Counted from the stretch's first letter, positions 7,329 to 17,061 are shown. The stretch is DNA of 35,198 nt from an uncultured Burkholderiales bacterium (GCA_951812315.1 CATOSA010000021.1:82705-117902), one strand, 5' to 3'. The notes: generated from the letters alone by a model not told the origin. A program made the numbers and translations.

Positions 7329-8695
7329 ATGAACGATGAACCAGACAAACCGGATTTCAATAGCATATCCCGTTCTTTGGCTCTTGTATTTTCTGGCATT
7401 TTCACCATAGCCGGCTGCGGGGGTGGGGGTGGTGGAAGCGGCGGCGGGGTCAACGCGCCCGTCATATCCAATCTCCGGTTGTTACCGGACGCGTCGTATC
7501 TCAACAATGGTGGTGGAACCGTGTTCGTGAATGCTTCGGTCGATTTCTCCGACGCAGACGGCGATCTTTCCAGCTTCTCACTGGACATCTACGATTCCAG
7601 TAATGTCCGGATTGATTCACTACGCGGACCCACTACGGGTGCAGGCGGCGTCACGAGCGGTACGGTGTTCGCCTCCGTAGCTGTCAGTACGACGGTCGCC
7701 GATAATTACTCATTCACCCTGACAATGAGCGATGCACGCGGCAACCAATCAAACCAGCTTATTGGCATTTTTCCGATCGAGGGGCCAATTCAGACGATAT
7801 CCCAGCTACCCGATACCGGCGTCAACAGATGCTACAACCAGAGCGCAGCGATCGATTGTCCCGTTGCAGGCAATGCATTCTACGGGCAGGACTTTCAATA
7901 TACGTCCAACAGTATGAGTTTCAACGACAATGGTGACGGTACGGTTACTGACAACGTTACGTCACTGATGTGGCAACAAGCCGGCCCGCCGTGGCATACA
8001 ACTGGTTTCAGGCAAGCGGCACATTTGATGCCACAAACAATCCCGGACCGCTAGATGTATGTGGCGCTTTGTCTTTTGCAACGCATACTGACTGGCGACT
8101 TCCGTCACGATCTGAACTGCAAAGTTTTGCTGATTATGGCAGGGTGGTACCCGTCGCAATTGACACGACATTCTTCCCCGGCGGAAATGCCGAGTACTGG
8201 TCCGGGACCGAAGATGCACCGTCTGTGGCCAACGCAAGATTCGCAGACTTTACCGACGGGTCCATGGGAGTGGCGAGCAAAGCCACTTTGAGGTTTGTGC
8301 GCTGCGTAAGGGGTGCGGCGTGGGGCAACAGTAACTATGTCAATAACGGCGATGGCACGGTTACCGATACGCCACTGGGCCTTACGTGGCAAAGCGCGAG
8401 TCAGGGCAGTCTGGATTGGGATGAAATGTTGGCATTCTGCGAGGGACTTTCGTTGGCGGGGCAAACAGACTGGCGCTTGCCCGACGTAAAGGAGCTTGCG
8501 ACCCTGGTAGGAGCAGTGGCCTCCCTGCCTATCAATCCCGGTCTCTACTGCTCATCGAGTACCGTCGTTAATGATCAGGATAGCGCGTGGCTCGTGGATT
8601 TCGGTCCCGTAGGCAACTATGGCGACGTATTTAATCATTTTGCAGGCACGAGCAAGCGATTCTGCTCCAGCTTCTTCTTTCGCTGCGTACGTTGA
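7329..8695 (+). pseudogene. DUF1566 (Lcl C-terminal) lipoprotein, one frameshift
   Basis: This is a secreted lipoprotein with two DUF1566 domains, broken by a one-base loss. From the ATG at 7329 there is a type II signal peptide (SLALVFSGIFTIAGC, lipobox TIAGC) followed by a Gly/Ser linker. A beta-rich segment comes next (DFSDADGDLSSFSLDIYD). The first DUF1566 repeat starts with FNDNGDGTVTDNVTSLMWQQ. The reading frame then shifts within the G/C run near 7979-7993. In the other frame the repeat resumes with YNWFQASGTFDATN and TDWRLPSRSEL. A second repeat follows (NNGDGTVTDTPLGLTWQS...TDWRLPDVKEL...FRCVR). Restoring one base gives about 455 residues. The break may be real or a sequencing error. 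Function is unknown; DUF1566 occurs in surface-exposed proteins. Confidence 0.82.
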
Positions 8696-8901
8696 GAACT
8701 CGCAGATCCAGGCGACTTTAGTTCAACTGACTTTTTGCATCTCGGAAATTCCTTGCCATATCCGCCGCGGACTTGTCATCGAATCTCATTTCAACGCTGA
8801 CCTCACCGACATGCTTGCCAGCGCGAAACGCCCTGCTCTGTCGTTCAGTTTCAACAGCGCCTGCGGAACGACGCTCTCATTGAGCATCGCTACAAACTGG
8901 C

Positions 8902-9618
8902 CTAGTAAGGCGACCGTTGCGGCATGATCTGGATTTCGATCGGGCATGCGGAGTCAGGATACGTTGCGACAAATTCCACCGCTTTTGCAACGTCGTCGGG
9001 CTGAATCATCCTGTCTTCAGCTAACCCCATGCCCGAAACCATGTCGGTTGCGACAAATCCCGGGCAGATAACGCTAACCTTGATATTCTTTTCGCGAACA
9101 TCCTCGAACAACGCGTGGGTAAAGCCGACCACGCCATGCTTGGTCGCGCAGTAGGCACTGGCTCCGCCGAATGGCCGCCTTCCTGCCATCGAGGCGACAT
9201 TGATGGCGGCGCCACGGCTCGCTTTCTCTATTTCAGGCAAGGCATGGCGCGTCAAGTGCATCAAGCTTCGCAGGTTAATGTCAATGGCCAGATCCCAGGC
9301 CTTGAGATTGCCGGTGTCGGCAGCACCTGACGCGTTCACGCCCGCGTTATTGACCAGAATATTTAGTCCGCCGAGCCCGGTTGTCACTTCTCCGACCAAC
9401 CGCTCAATTGATCCGGTATTTTCAAGATCGCAAGCGAGCACCAATGCCGGATTTCCGAATTCCTTGCAGGCTTGTGCCGTCTCCTCCAGTGCTTTGGCGT
9501 TTCGCGAAACCAGGGCAACGCCAGCGCCTGCTTTGGCAAGCGATATAGCGACTGCCTTTCCAATACCCCGGCTGGCGCCAGTAACCAGCGCGACCTGATT
9601 TTTCAATGTGATTGACAT
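8902..9618 (-). CDS. Short-chain dehydrogenase/reductase (SDR, classical type)
   Basis: This 238-residue cytosolic oxidoreductase reversibly oxidises an alcohol or reduces a ketone with NAD(P)(H). It has the cofactor-binding TGASRGIG (13-20), the NNAG motif following LNILV, the catalytic Ser in INVASMAG, and the YxxxK pair in YCATK. Arg17 and SRN near residues 38-40 suggest NADPH preference, which is an inference. The C terminus (PIEIQIMPQRSPY) is a common SDR ending and closes with TAG. The start ATG has AGGAG 6 bp upstream. Downstream there is about 200 bp of non-coding DNA. A three-unit 20-bp repeat lies about 150-210 bp upstream and may belong to its promoter. The substrate is unknown. 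Confidence 0.92.
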   Translation of the reverse strand: MSITLKNQVALVTGASRGIGKAVAISLAKAGAGVALVSRNAKALEETAQACKEFGNPALVLACDLENTGSIERLVGEVTTGLGGLNILVNNAGVNASGAADTGNLKAWDLAIDINLRSLMHLTRHALPEIEKASRGAAINVASMAGRRPFGGASAYCATKHGVVGFTHALFEDVREKNIKVSVICPGFVATDMVSGMGLAEDRMIQPDDVAKAVEFVATYPDSACPIEIQIMPQRSPY

Positions 9619-9766
9619 ACATGCTCCTCTGTTTTTCCTGCGCGAGTCGGTACCGACGCCGTTTCCAACCTAACGACCGGAAAACACGCCCTGACAGGAA
9701 CTGCCAGTTTCCAGCGAATAGTCATGTTCAACGTTGAACCGAAAGAATTAGAAATGCCGTCTGATT

Positions 9767-9826
9767 ATTGAGCCATGTTCAGGCACTTTAATTAATGTTT
9801 CGGCACGTTGATCAATGAATCAGCAC
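9767..9826. repeat. Three tandem 20-bp repeats, iteron-like
   Basis: Three consecutive 20-bp units (9767-9786, 9787-9806, 9807-9826) share ten fully conserved positions and a consensus close to NTTGATCAATGTTTCGGCAC. Each ends in GCAC. The second and third contain the perfect palindromes TTAATTAA and TTGATCAA. The last unit touches the stop codon of the ldh2-type gene. Regular spacing of about two helical turns suggests a multi-site operator, most likely for the SDR gene that starts about 150 bp further along the minus strand. Confidence 0.55.
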
Positions 9827-10908
9827 TAGGGCCGCGGCAGCGAACTACGGATGCCCTGCTCGTCGCAGATCGTAGCGAACCATTCCAGCACTTCGGGATG
9901 GTAGGGTATGCCGTTCTTAAGGCGATCCAGCTCGACTTCATGCGCGTTGAGGCCCGGATACATGACACGGTCATGGCCAGGCGCCGGCGTCGCGTTTCGA
10001 AGCGCCGCCAGATAAGTGTCCATATCCGACTTGAAGCCATCCAGGCCCGTGAATGCATCAATGTCGTAGGCGATAAATTGCTGTGACTGGAAGACGCGCC
10101 AGTCAGGGCCTGCGGCGGCACCGGATAAAACGCTGCCCAACACTTCGACCATCATGGCCAGGCCGTATCCCTTGTGCGAACCGATTTCTCGAGTACCGCC
10201 AAGTGGTAAATGCATAAAGCCTTCTGGAATCGGGGCTTCATCCATGATCGGCGTACCGTCAGCCTGTGCAATCCAGGCGGGCAAGGTTCCGCGCCCGAGC
10301 CGGTTGGCTATGCGGATCTTGTTACCGGCGACGCCGCTCATCGATGCATCGAATACGAACGGTGCTTCCTTATTCGCCGGTGCGGCGATCGCGATCGGAT
10401 TGAGGCCGACCAGCTTGCCAGCGCCAAAGGTCGGCGTCATCTCCAGACCGCCCACAGTCATGGATATGCCGATCATGTCGTGTTCCAGCGCCATCGCCGC
10501 GGTATAAGCGGCGGCGCCGTAATGCCCGCCGTTGTATACATTCACAACCCCGACGCCGCAATCACGCGCCTTGGCGATGGCCATGCGCATTGCCTCGGGA
10601 CAAATCACGCCTCCATGCGCCATATCAGAGTCGATGGTCGCAGTCGCTTTGCGTTCGCGCACCACTTTCCAGTTGGGCGTTGGATTGATTTTGTCCTGTC
10701 CGAAGAAATCGACATAGACGCGCAACATGTTCGATACGCCATGCGTGTCGTAACCGCGCAAGTCCGCATATAGCAATACATCGGCCGATTGTTTGGCGTG
10801 TTCGGCCGGCATGCCGAAGTGTCTGAAGACGGCTTCGACCGTGGCGCGCATATCCGCTTCCGGAACACGGACTTCGACGCTGGCCGGTATCTGAAATTGC
10901 TCGAGCAT
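9826..10908 (-). CDS. Ldh2-family malate/lactate/ureidoglycolate-type dehydrogenase
   Basis: This 360-residue NAD(P)-dependent 2-hydroxy acid oxidoreductase belongs to the Ldh2 fold, which is unrelated to classical LDH. Landmarks are the N-terminal region SADVLLYADLRGYDTHGVSN with its DTHG motif, the catalytic region GVGVVNVYNGGHYGAAA (relatives usually have SNHFG, so Ser-Asn is replaced by Gly-Gly while the His is kept), LNPIAIAAPA, and GTREIGSHKGYGLAMMVEVL near the C terminus. Relatives act on malate, sulfolactate, ureidoglycolate, 2,3-diketogulonate or imines, so the substrate cannot be assigned. GGAG lies 9 nt before the ATG. It ends in TAG. It is on the same strand as the TRAP genes but separated from them by a decayed gene. 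Confidence 0.9.
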   Translation of the reverse strand: MLEQFQIPASVEVRVPEADMRATVEAVFRHFGMPAEHAKQSADVLLYADLRGYDTHGVSNMLRVYVDFFGQDKINPTPNWKVVRERKATATIDSDMAHGGVICPEAMRMAIAKARDCGVGVVNVYNGGHYGAAAYTAAMALEHDMIGISMTVGGLEMTPTFGAGKLVGLNPIAIAAPANKEAPFVFDASMSGVAGNKIRIANRLGRGTLPAWIAQADGTPIMDEAPIPEGFMHLPLGGTREIGSHKGYGLAMMVEVLGSVLSGAAAGPDWRVFQSQQFIAYDIDAFTGLDGFKSDMDTYLAALRNATPAPGHDRVMYPGLNAHEVELDRLKNGIPYHPEVLEWFATICDEQGIRSSLPRP

Positions 10909-11019
10909 TGCAGGAGTCTCCGAAAACTATTGAGTAGTCGGAGTATAACTACCCTTTTCCGCGTGTCACGAATACAGTCCCTGGCGAATAGCGCGAGGGT
11001 GAGCCCCTTCAATGGCTTG

Positions 11020-11364
11020 CCATGGCACCGGACCCAAGAGAATGCAGAAGCGCAGTGGGGATCAGCACGCGCGTTTCAGCAAACTACGTTGCTGGAAGTC
11101 CGGGACGGCGCAACTGGAAGCCGCCCACTCAATATCGATAGTCGCGCACAAATTCGCCTCGCAACGACCTACGCGATCAACCAATGTACAGAAGTCGTAC
11201 AAGCGGCGTACCGTCTGGCGGGCTCGACTGCAGCTCTGGAAACACAACCTTTCGAACGCCAATTCCGCGACATGCATGCAGTGTCACAGCAAACGCAAGC
11301 TAGCCGCTTTCACCTCGAAACAGTTGGTAGATTTCCGTTTCGACACGAGACCGACATATTGTAA
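11020..11364 (+). pseudogene. C-terminal remnant of a type-2 acyl-CoA dehydrogenase/flavin monooxygenase
   Basis: The frame ending in TAA at 11364 reads as the last helical bundle of the Acyl-CoA_dh_2 family (HsaA/DszC-like hydroxylases and related dehydrogenases). The recognisable pieces are QWGSARAF, then RAQIRLATTYAINQCTEVVQ, then AAYRLAGSTAALETQPFERQ, then FRDMHAVSQQTQASRFHLET. The N-terminal and FAD-binding parts are absent, and the DNA upstream becomes the start region of the minus-strand ldh2-type gene. No start codon with a ribosome-binding site is present. This is therefore a relic of a gene lost from the gap between the TRAP permease and ldh2. Its left limit is approximate. Confidence 0.65.
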
Positions 11365-11435
11365 GTACGGGTATCAATCACCGTATTTCATCAAAGTACA
11401 TTATCAAGTTGTTGGCATGCGTTTGATCGCGTGAG

Positions 11436-13341
11436 TCAAAGCCAGGAAGTGGCGGTTCGACTGCGGCCACGCCAGGCCACCAATACGCCCGGTGCGGCAA
11501 CCACGAGGGCGATCAGGATGAGTTGCATATGGCCGATGCCAAGCATGCCGCCGCATGGTGCGGCCAGCGTCAGGCCGCCGGTGACTAACGACAAGCGCCC
11601 GACCCAACCCGCGGGACCCTGGCCAAGGCTGCCGATACCGATCAGCCAGCCCTGCAAACCGGCTGCAACCAGCGCGATGCCGGCGAGTGCGGTAGAGATC
11701 ACGATAACAATCTCGCCCAACTCACCCTGCAGCAGCAATGCCGGGTTGAAGACAAAGAAAAACGGAATGAAGTAGATCACCGTGCCGATGCGCATGGCCT
11801 CGATGCCGGTCTGCATCGGCTCACACTTGGCGACGGACGCTGCGGCGAATGCGGCCAGCGCCACAGGCGGGGTAATAAAACTGAGCATGCCCCAGTAGAG
11901 CAAAAACATGTGCACACTCATCGGATCCAGGCCGACCTTGATCAATGCCGGTGCAAGGATAATCGCAAGGAAGATATAGGCGGCCGTCACGGTCATGCCG
12001 ATGCCAAGTATAAAGCTGGTGAGCGCCCCCATAATCAGCAAGACCAGCGGCTCACCGCCGGCAAGAAACGCCAGGTCATTGGTCAACGTACCGGTCATGC
12101 CCGTCGCCTGCAATGCCCCGACAATCAGCCCGACAGCGGCAAGTAAGCCGGCCAGTTCGGCCAGCAGTCCGCCGGTGGCGAAAATGTATTTCTTGAACTG
12201 CGCCAGGCTGAGCCGGTGGTTCTTGTTGAACTGGTTGATCGCCAGCAGCAAAGCAGTGGCATAGAACGGCGCGTGCGCCTCGCGCTTCAGAAACACCAGC
12301 ATGAAAACCAACAGTGCGAATACGCCAATGCAGTACCAGCCGTCCTTGATCACGCCCCATAGCGATGGCAGTTCCGACCGCTCCAGCCCCTTCAAGCCAT
12401 TCTGTGCCGAATAGGCGTCGATCTGCATGAACAAACCGAGGTAGTAAAGCAGCGACGGCACGATCGCAGCGATCGCGACAGTCACGTAGGAGACTTCAAG
12501 AAAATCCGCCATGATGAAAGCGGTGGCGCCCATGATTGGCGGCATCATGGTGCCGCCGGTCGAGGCGCAAGCCTCGATTGCACCGGCAGTCTTGGCGCGC
12601 ACGCCGATGCGTTTCATCGCCGGAATTGTCAATGCACCGGTGGTCAAGACGTTGGTGATTGGTCCGCCTGACATCGAGCCGAACAATCCCGATGAAAAGA
12701 TCGCCACCTTTGCCGGACCGCCGCGAACGTGGCCCAACAGCGCAAAGGCCAGATTGATGAAGAACTGGCCGCCACCGGTGTAGACAAGCGCGTTGCCGAA
12801 CAGCAGGAAGCCGAAGAACAGCATTGCGAAGGCCTGCATGGGTATGCCAAGCAGGCTCTCTTCGGAATAGATGTGGTATGCCGCAGTGTCCAGAAATGTC
12901 TGACTGACGCCGGAAATCACTTCCGGCATGAACTGCACGTAAGTCGGATAGAAAGAGATCACGACAACGATAGTGAATACCGCCGGCGCGCCGGCCGGCC
13001 TCCATGATCACCGCCCACAGCACCACGGCCACGTACTTTGCCTCCTCCGGCGCGTTGTACTCCCAGCTCTCCTCGAGGATTGGCAATCCGTAATACGTGA
13101 AATAGATTGCCAGACCAAGGGTCAGCGAGAAAAGAACAGCGTCATACCAGGGTACGTGCGTACGCGGCGCCTTTTTGTAGGCCGGCATCAACAGAAAAAT
13201 CATCGACACCATGACGCCGATGATCAGGTACATGTACTGGTTCTGCACCAGCTTGAAACCGAGGACGAGCTTGAAGAAGCTGAGCTGGAACATCTCGTTC
13301 ACCGCCAGGGCGGTAGCCAGTATGGTCAGCACGAAAATCAC
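11436..13341 (-). pseudogene. TRAP transporter fused permease (4TM-12TM), one frameshift
   Basis: This is the membrane part of a TRAP importer in which the small (DctQ-like) and large (DctM-like) subunits are fused, as is usual with TAXI receptors. The first part has hydrophobic helices up to AVVLWAVIMEAGRRAGG. The frame then breaks in the self-complementary G/C tract near 12988-13005. In the other frame the protein continues with VISFYPTYVQFMPEVISGV, LFFGFLLFGNALVYTGGGQF, FSSGLFGSMSGGPITNVLTTG and ACASTGGTMMPPIMGATAFI, which are standard fused-permease motifs. One base must be removed (or two added) to join the parts. The listed GTG start at 13341 falls inside the first helix. The same frame is open up to 13446 and looks coding, but has no ATG, GTG or TTG there, so the true start is uncertain. 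Confidence 0.85.
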
Positions 13342-13520
13342 CGCGGTCCAGAACTGGCCCGGTCGGCGATAACGCGTAACCTCGACGTCGTCGCGCTGCT
13401 CGGCTTTTGCTGGTGCGCTGATGATTTCCGTCCTCGTGCTTATGGGCTATTTATTGTGTTGCTGAATTCGCGGCGAGCGGCACTCTCCAGAATCCGGCGC
13501 TGAGAGAATGCCCGCTTGCG

Positions 13521-14672
13521 TCACCAGCTCTCGAAGACAACCGGCATGTTGGCTTTGGTCAACGCACTGGAACGCGCCTGCATCCAGCCTTTGTCAAAAT
13601 CATCAGCCGGATTCGCCTTGTAGGCGTCCCACGCCTGTTTCAACACGTCCTGACGCCTGAGCATACTCTCCTGATTGGCCTGGGCCTTGTCGCTCCATCG
13701 TCCTACCTCTTTGAGATAGGCAATTGCGCCTGGATGATAGGGCAGGAAGAAGTCGTCCATCTGCTTTTCCAACGCCCAACCCTCGGCACCCGGTGCACCA
13801 TCCTTGTAGTCTTCGAAGCCCTCGACCAAAGCCTTGGTCATAGCGTAGGCAACGCCGTCGCTGGTGTCAGTAGTGGAGATCAGGATCGGGTAGATACTGG
13901 CGATGCCCTCGGAACGGCCGTCGGGAATACCGGGGCCGTCAGTGCAAATACCCTGGACGTACCAGGGCACCAGCTTCTGCGTGCGCGCCCAACCGGACTT
14001 GTCGGCAAATGGCATCGGCGGATGGTATACGCCGCGCGGACTCGCCTCCATCTTCAGCATAAAGGTCGACTGCGACGCGGTAACCGCCGCGTCAATATCA
14101 TCGTTAATGATGCCGTTAACGGAAGCGACCCAGCCGCCGACCTCGACTTTCTCGATTTCCGACAAACCAACATTGCCATAGGCCAGCATTGCTTCCGTCG
14201 CCTTTTGCAGCGATGGCGCACCGCGCACCCAGGCCACTCGCTTGCCCTTGAGGTCGGCCATGGTCTTGACGCCGATGTCGTTGGCCACCGCGAATGTAGT
14301 ACACCCGGAGGACAGGTTCAGCAACAGCAGCCGGACCGGCATTGGCCCCCAGGACTTCTTGCCGAATGTATAAACCGCTTCCTGCGCGAAGACACTGTCG
14401 GAGCCGGTCGCGGTGAACTGCGCCTTGCCCCTCTTGACCAGAGACAGTCGAGAAACATCGTTCTTGCCCGGTAGAACCCGAAGATTCACCTGGTATCGGT
14501 TCTTCAGCATGGATCCGATGGCGACCATCTGGCTGTAGCCCGAGGTCCCGGTGTTGTAGGCCGTAGTGACCAACGTCTTCGGCAACTTGGCGTCCATGGC
14601 CAATGCGGTACCGGCGAGCCCGATTGCTCCGGTCAGCGCAAACGCAATTAAGCCCAGTATTGTTTTCAGCAT
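13521..14672 (-). CDS. TRAP transporter solute receptor, TAXI family
   Basis: This is the periplasmic receptor feeding the fused TRAP permease. The ATG at 14672 follows GGGGAGGT with 6-nt spacing and gives 383 residues. A signal peptide (LKTILGLIAFALTGAIGLAG, cleavage after ALA at residue 25) leads into TLVTTAYNTGTSGYSQMVAI, the typical TAXI start. MADLKGKRVAWVRGAPSLQK and GGWVASVNGIINDDIDAAVT match the two lobes of the binding fold. TAXI receptors bind small organic acids such as glutamate or 2-oxoacids; the ligand here is unknown. TRAP uptake is driven by an ion gradient, not ATP. The permease lies about 75-180 bp downstream depending on its start. Confidence 0.92.
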   Translation of the reverse strand: MLKTILGLIAFALTGAIGLAGTALAMDAKLPKTLVTTAYNTGTSGYSQMVAIGSMLKNRYQVNLRVLPGKNDVSRLSLVKRGKAQFTATGSDSVFAQEAVYTFGKKSWGPMPVRLLLLNLSSGCTTFAVANDIGVKTMADLKGKRVAWVRGAPSLQKATEAMLAYGNVGLSEIEKVEVGGWVASVNGIINDDIDAAVTASQSTFMLKMEASPRGVYHPPMPFADKSGWARTQKLVPWYVQGICTDGPGIPDGRSEGIASIYPILISTTDTSDGVAYAMTKALVEGFEDYKDGAPGAEGWALEKQMDDFFLPYHPGAIAYLKEVGRWSDKAQANQESMLRRQDVLKQAWDAYKANPADDFDKGWMQARSSALTKANMPVVFESW

Positions 14673-14801
14673 CGCATTACCTCCCCTGCTTATGCATTTC
14701 GGAAATATCACCCTGTGCCATTTATTGGACAAAGTCTCTCACAGGCCGCACCCGGGGAACAACTGCGTCACGTGAACAGTGCGTTGCGATTGACCGGGGT
14801 G

Positions 14802-15944
14802 CTAGCCAGTGAACCGGTACAACCTGGCGGCGTTGTCACAGATTACCTTCTTGCGTAATTCATCCGACAACGCCCCGGTCTCGCGGGCGATGAATTCCTG
14901 ACTGTCGGGCCAGACGCCATCCGGGTGGGGAAAGTCCGAGTCCCACATGACATTGTCCTTGCCCAGCACATCCAGCAGTCGCAGGCCGACTGGATCGCTC
15001 TGGTAGGTGGCGAAACACTGACGGCGCCAGCATTCGGATGGCTTCATCGTGAGCGTCAGGTCACGGAACTGATCCTCCCATTCCAGATCCATATGCTCCA
15101 GAAAATACGGAATCCAGCCGATGCCACTTTCGCCGATGACTACCTGAAGCTTCGGATACGCTTCAAGAATGCCGCCGTAAAGGATCTCCATCAGTTTGTC
15201 AGCCATCTTCAGCTGGAAACCGGTGATGAACACGGCGAAACTCTGGCGCCGCGGTAGCGGCGGCATTGATTCGAAATCGGGCTTCTTGCCTCCAATCGTG
15301 TGAAAATGAATCGGTAAGCCGCACTCTTGAGCCGCCCGCCAGACTGGCTGCCACATTTCATCGAACAGCGGTTTCATCTCGGTGCGAAGCGGAATTTCAA
15401 CACCACGCAGAACACCACCCTTGGCAACCCGGTAGATCTCGCGCACGGCCTCGTCAAGGTCATGATCGGAAATCGACGCGATCCCGGCGAAGCGATCCGG
15501 ATGGGCAGCGCAAAAGCTCGTCAACCAGTCGTTATATATGCGCGTCATCTGCGCGGCCGCGGGTGGATCCTGCAGGCGTTCGGTGGCGCCGAGAATGCCG
15601 TACAACACCTCTGCCTGAATACCGTCCAGATCCTGGTCCTTGACCCTGAGGTCCGGATCCGTGAGCCTGCGGATGCCTTTCTTGCCGTCTTCGTACAGGC
15701 CTTGTTCGGCCATCCGGTCCGAGCGATGAATCTCACCCGGTACATATTCGCGGCCGGCTGATCCCATCCCATTTTGCAATCCGAAGTTTGCGCCATTCTT
15801 CGACACCCACAGCGGCCCTCTGGAACTGCCGGTGACATAGGGCATACGCGCTTCCATATCGGAAGTCGCATTGCTCGTGAAGAGATCGGGCGGCAGCCAG
15901 ATCAGGTCAATATGGCAGTCGGCGGATATGACTTTGTACTGCAC
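14802..15944 (-). CDS. Amidohydrolase family 2 (ACMSD-like metal-dependent hydrolase/decarboxylase)
   Basis: This is a 380-residue TIM-barrel enzyme of the Amidohydro_2 group, which includes aminocarboxymuconate-semialdehyde and resorcylate-type decarboxylases. The N-terminal metal site reads SADCHID, keeping one His of the usual D-x-H-x-H. Other landmarks are AHPDRFAGIASISDHDLDEA, the barrel His in LPIHFHTIGG, VVIGESGIGWIPYFLEHMD, and the C-terminal metal or catalytic Asp in VMWDSDFPHPDG. The start is GTG, with GGAGGA 7 nt upstream inside the 16-bp gap after the leuB-like gene, so the two are almost certainly co-transcribed. The variant first motif resembles decarboxylase-like relatives with one zinc ion. 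The reaction is inferred only at family level. Confidence 0.88.
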   Translation of the reverse strand: MQYKVISADCHIDLIWLPPDLFTSNATSDMEARMPYVTGSSRGPLWVSKNGANFGLQNGMGSAGREYVPGEIHRSDRMAEQGLYEDGKKGIRRLTDPDLRVKDQDLDGIQAEVLYGILGATERLQDPPAAAQMTRIYNDWLTSFCAAHPDRFAGIASISDHDLDEAVREIYRVAKGGVLRGVEIPLRTEMKPLFDEMWQPVWRAAQECGLPIHFHTIGGKKPDFESMPPLPRRQSFAVFITGFQLKMADKLMEILYGGILEAYPKLQVVIGESGIGWIPYFLEHMDLEWEDQFRDLTLTMKPSECWRRQCFATYQSDPVGLRLLDVLGKDNVMWDSDFPHPDGVWPDSQEFIARETGALSDELRKKVICDNAARLYRFTG

Positions 15945-15960
15945 GGCAACTTCCTCCTGC

Positions 15961-17061
15961 TTAAACGGTTTCTGCGAGCCGCTGTAGAACAGCGTCGCCC
16001 ATCTCGCGCGTGGAAACGGTTGGATGGCTGGCAGCGATATCCGGCGTACGCACGCCGGCGCCTACTGTGCTGCGCACGGCAAGTTCAACCTCTGCTGCCA
16101 GGTCGGCGCGCTCGAGGCTGTGCCGCAGCAACATGGCAACGCAAAGAATCGCAGCCAGCGGATTGGCGATACCCTGGCCGGTGATGTCTGGCGCTGATCC
16201 ATGCACTGGCTCGTACAGCGCTTTGCGGCGACCATCTTCGCCGACAGCAGACAGCGAGGCCGATGGCAGCATGCCGAGCGAACCGGCGACCGCACCGCCA
16301 ATGTCAGAAAGGATATCGCCAAAGGTGTTCTCGGTAACGATGGTGTCGAACTGGCCAGGGCGCCCGGCCAGTTGCATGGCGCAGTTGTCAACAAACATGT
16401 GATCGAGCGCAATGCCGGGATATTCCTCTGCGCCTATCCTCGTTACCACTTCACGCCACAAACGGCTGGTCTCAAGCACGTTGGCCTTGTCCACTGACAT
16501 CAGCCGTTTGTCGCGCGCACCTGCGAGTTCGAAAGCGAACCGCGCGACGCGCTCGATCTCCAGCTCGCTGTAGACCATGGTGTTGCGGCCAAAACGCACA
16601 CCGTCATCGGTGTCGGAGATTCCACGCGGCTGACCAAAATACAGCCCGCCGTTGAGTTCGCGCAACAGCAGCACGTTCACGCTGTCCAGACGCTCAGGCT
16701 TCAGCGACGAGGCGTCGGCGAGTTCACGAAAGCCGACGATAGGCCGCAGATTGGCAAACAGCTGCATTTGCTTGCGCAACTGCAACAGCCCGCCTTCACG
16801 ACGCGCTTCGGGCGGCAACGCGTCGTATGCGTCGCCACCGATTGCGCCGAACAAAATTGCGTCGGCCGCAAACGTGTCCGACAATGCTTCGTCGCTGATG
16901 ATGCGCTTGTATTCCGGATAAGCGGCAGCACCGTAGAGCGCCTGCGTAATTTCGACATCAAGACTGGCGCGCTCGACAACCAGTTCAAGCACGCGGCGTG
17001 CTTGCGTTATTACCTCCGGTCCAATGCCATCACCCGGCAAGATCATGATGCGATGGCTCAC
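15961..17061 (-). CDS. leuB: 3-isopropylmalate dehydrogenase-like (LeuB family)
   Basis: This 366-residue member of the isocitrate/isopropylmalate dehydrogenase family catalyses NAD-dependent oxidative decarboxylation of a 2-alkyl-3-hydroxy diacid. Landmarks are MILPGDGIGPEV, LFGAIGGDAYDALP, FANLRPIVGF, NMVYSELEIERVARFAFE (as NTMVYSELEIER), SVDKANVLETSRLWREVV, DNCAMQLAG, ENTFGDILSD and the adenine-binding EPVHGSAPDI. Closest in pattern to LeuB, but leuA, leuC and leuD are not nearby. It sits in one operon with an amidohydrolase next to a TRAP importer. It may therefore be a catabolic paralogue rather than the leucine pathway enzyme. The start is GTG with AGGGAGG upstream. The gene symbol is by similarity only. 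Confidence 0.87.
   Translation of the reverse strand: MSHRIMILPGDGIGPEVITQARRVLELVVERASLDVEITQALYGAAAYPEYKRIISDEALSDTFAADAILFGAIGGDAYDALPPEARREGGLLQLRKQMQLFANLRPIVGFRELADASSLKPERLDSVNVLLLRELNGGLYFGQPRGISDTDDGVRFGRNTMVYSELEIERVARFAFELAGARDKRLMSVDKANVLETSRLWREVVTRIGAEEYPGIALDHMFVDNCAMQLAGRPGQFDTIVTENTFGDILSDIGGAVAGSLGMLPSASLSAVGEDGRRKALYEPVHGSAPDITGQGIANPLAAILCVAMLLRHSLERADLAAEVELAVRSTVGAGVRTPDIAASHPTVSTREMGDAVLQRLAETV

Noticed and set aside
11012..11434. 140-codon plus-strand frame overlapping the acyl-CoA dehydrogenase relic
   Set aside because: The family similarity is in a different frame; this one reads as a shadow rich in Lys, Arg and Ser.
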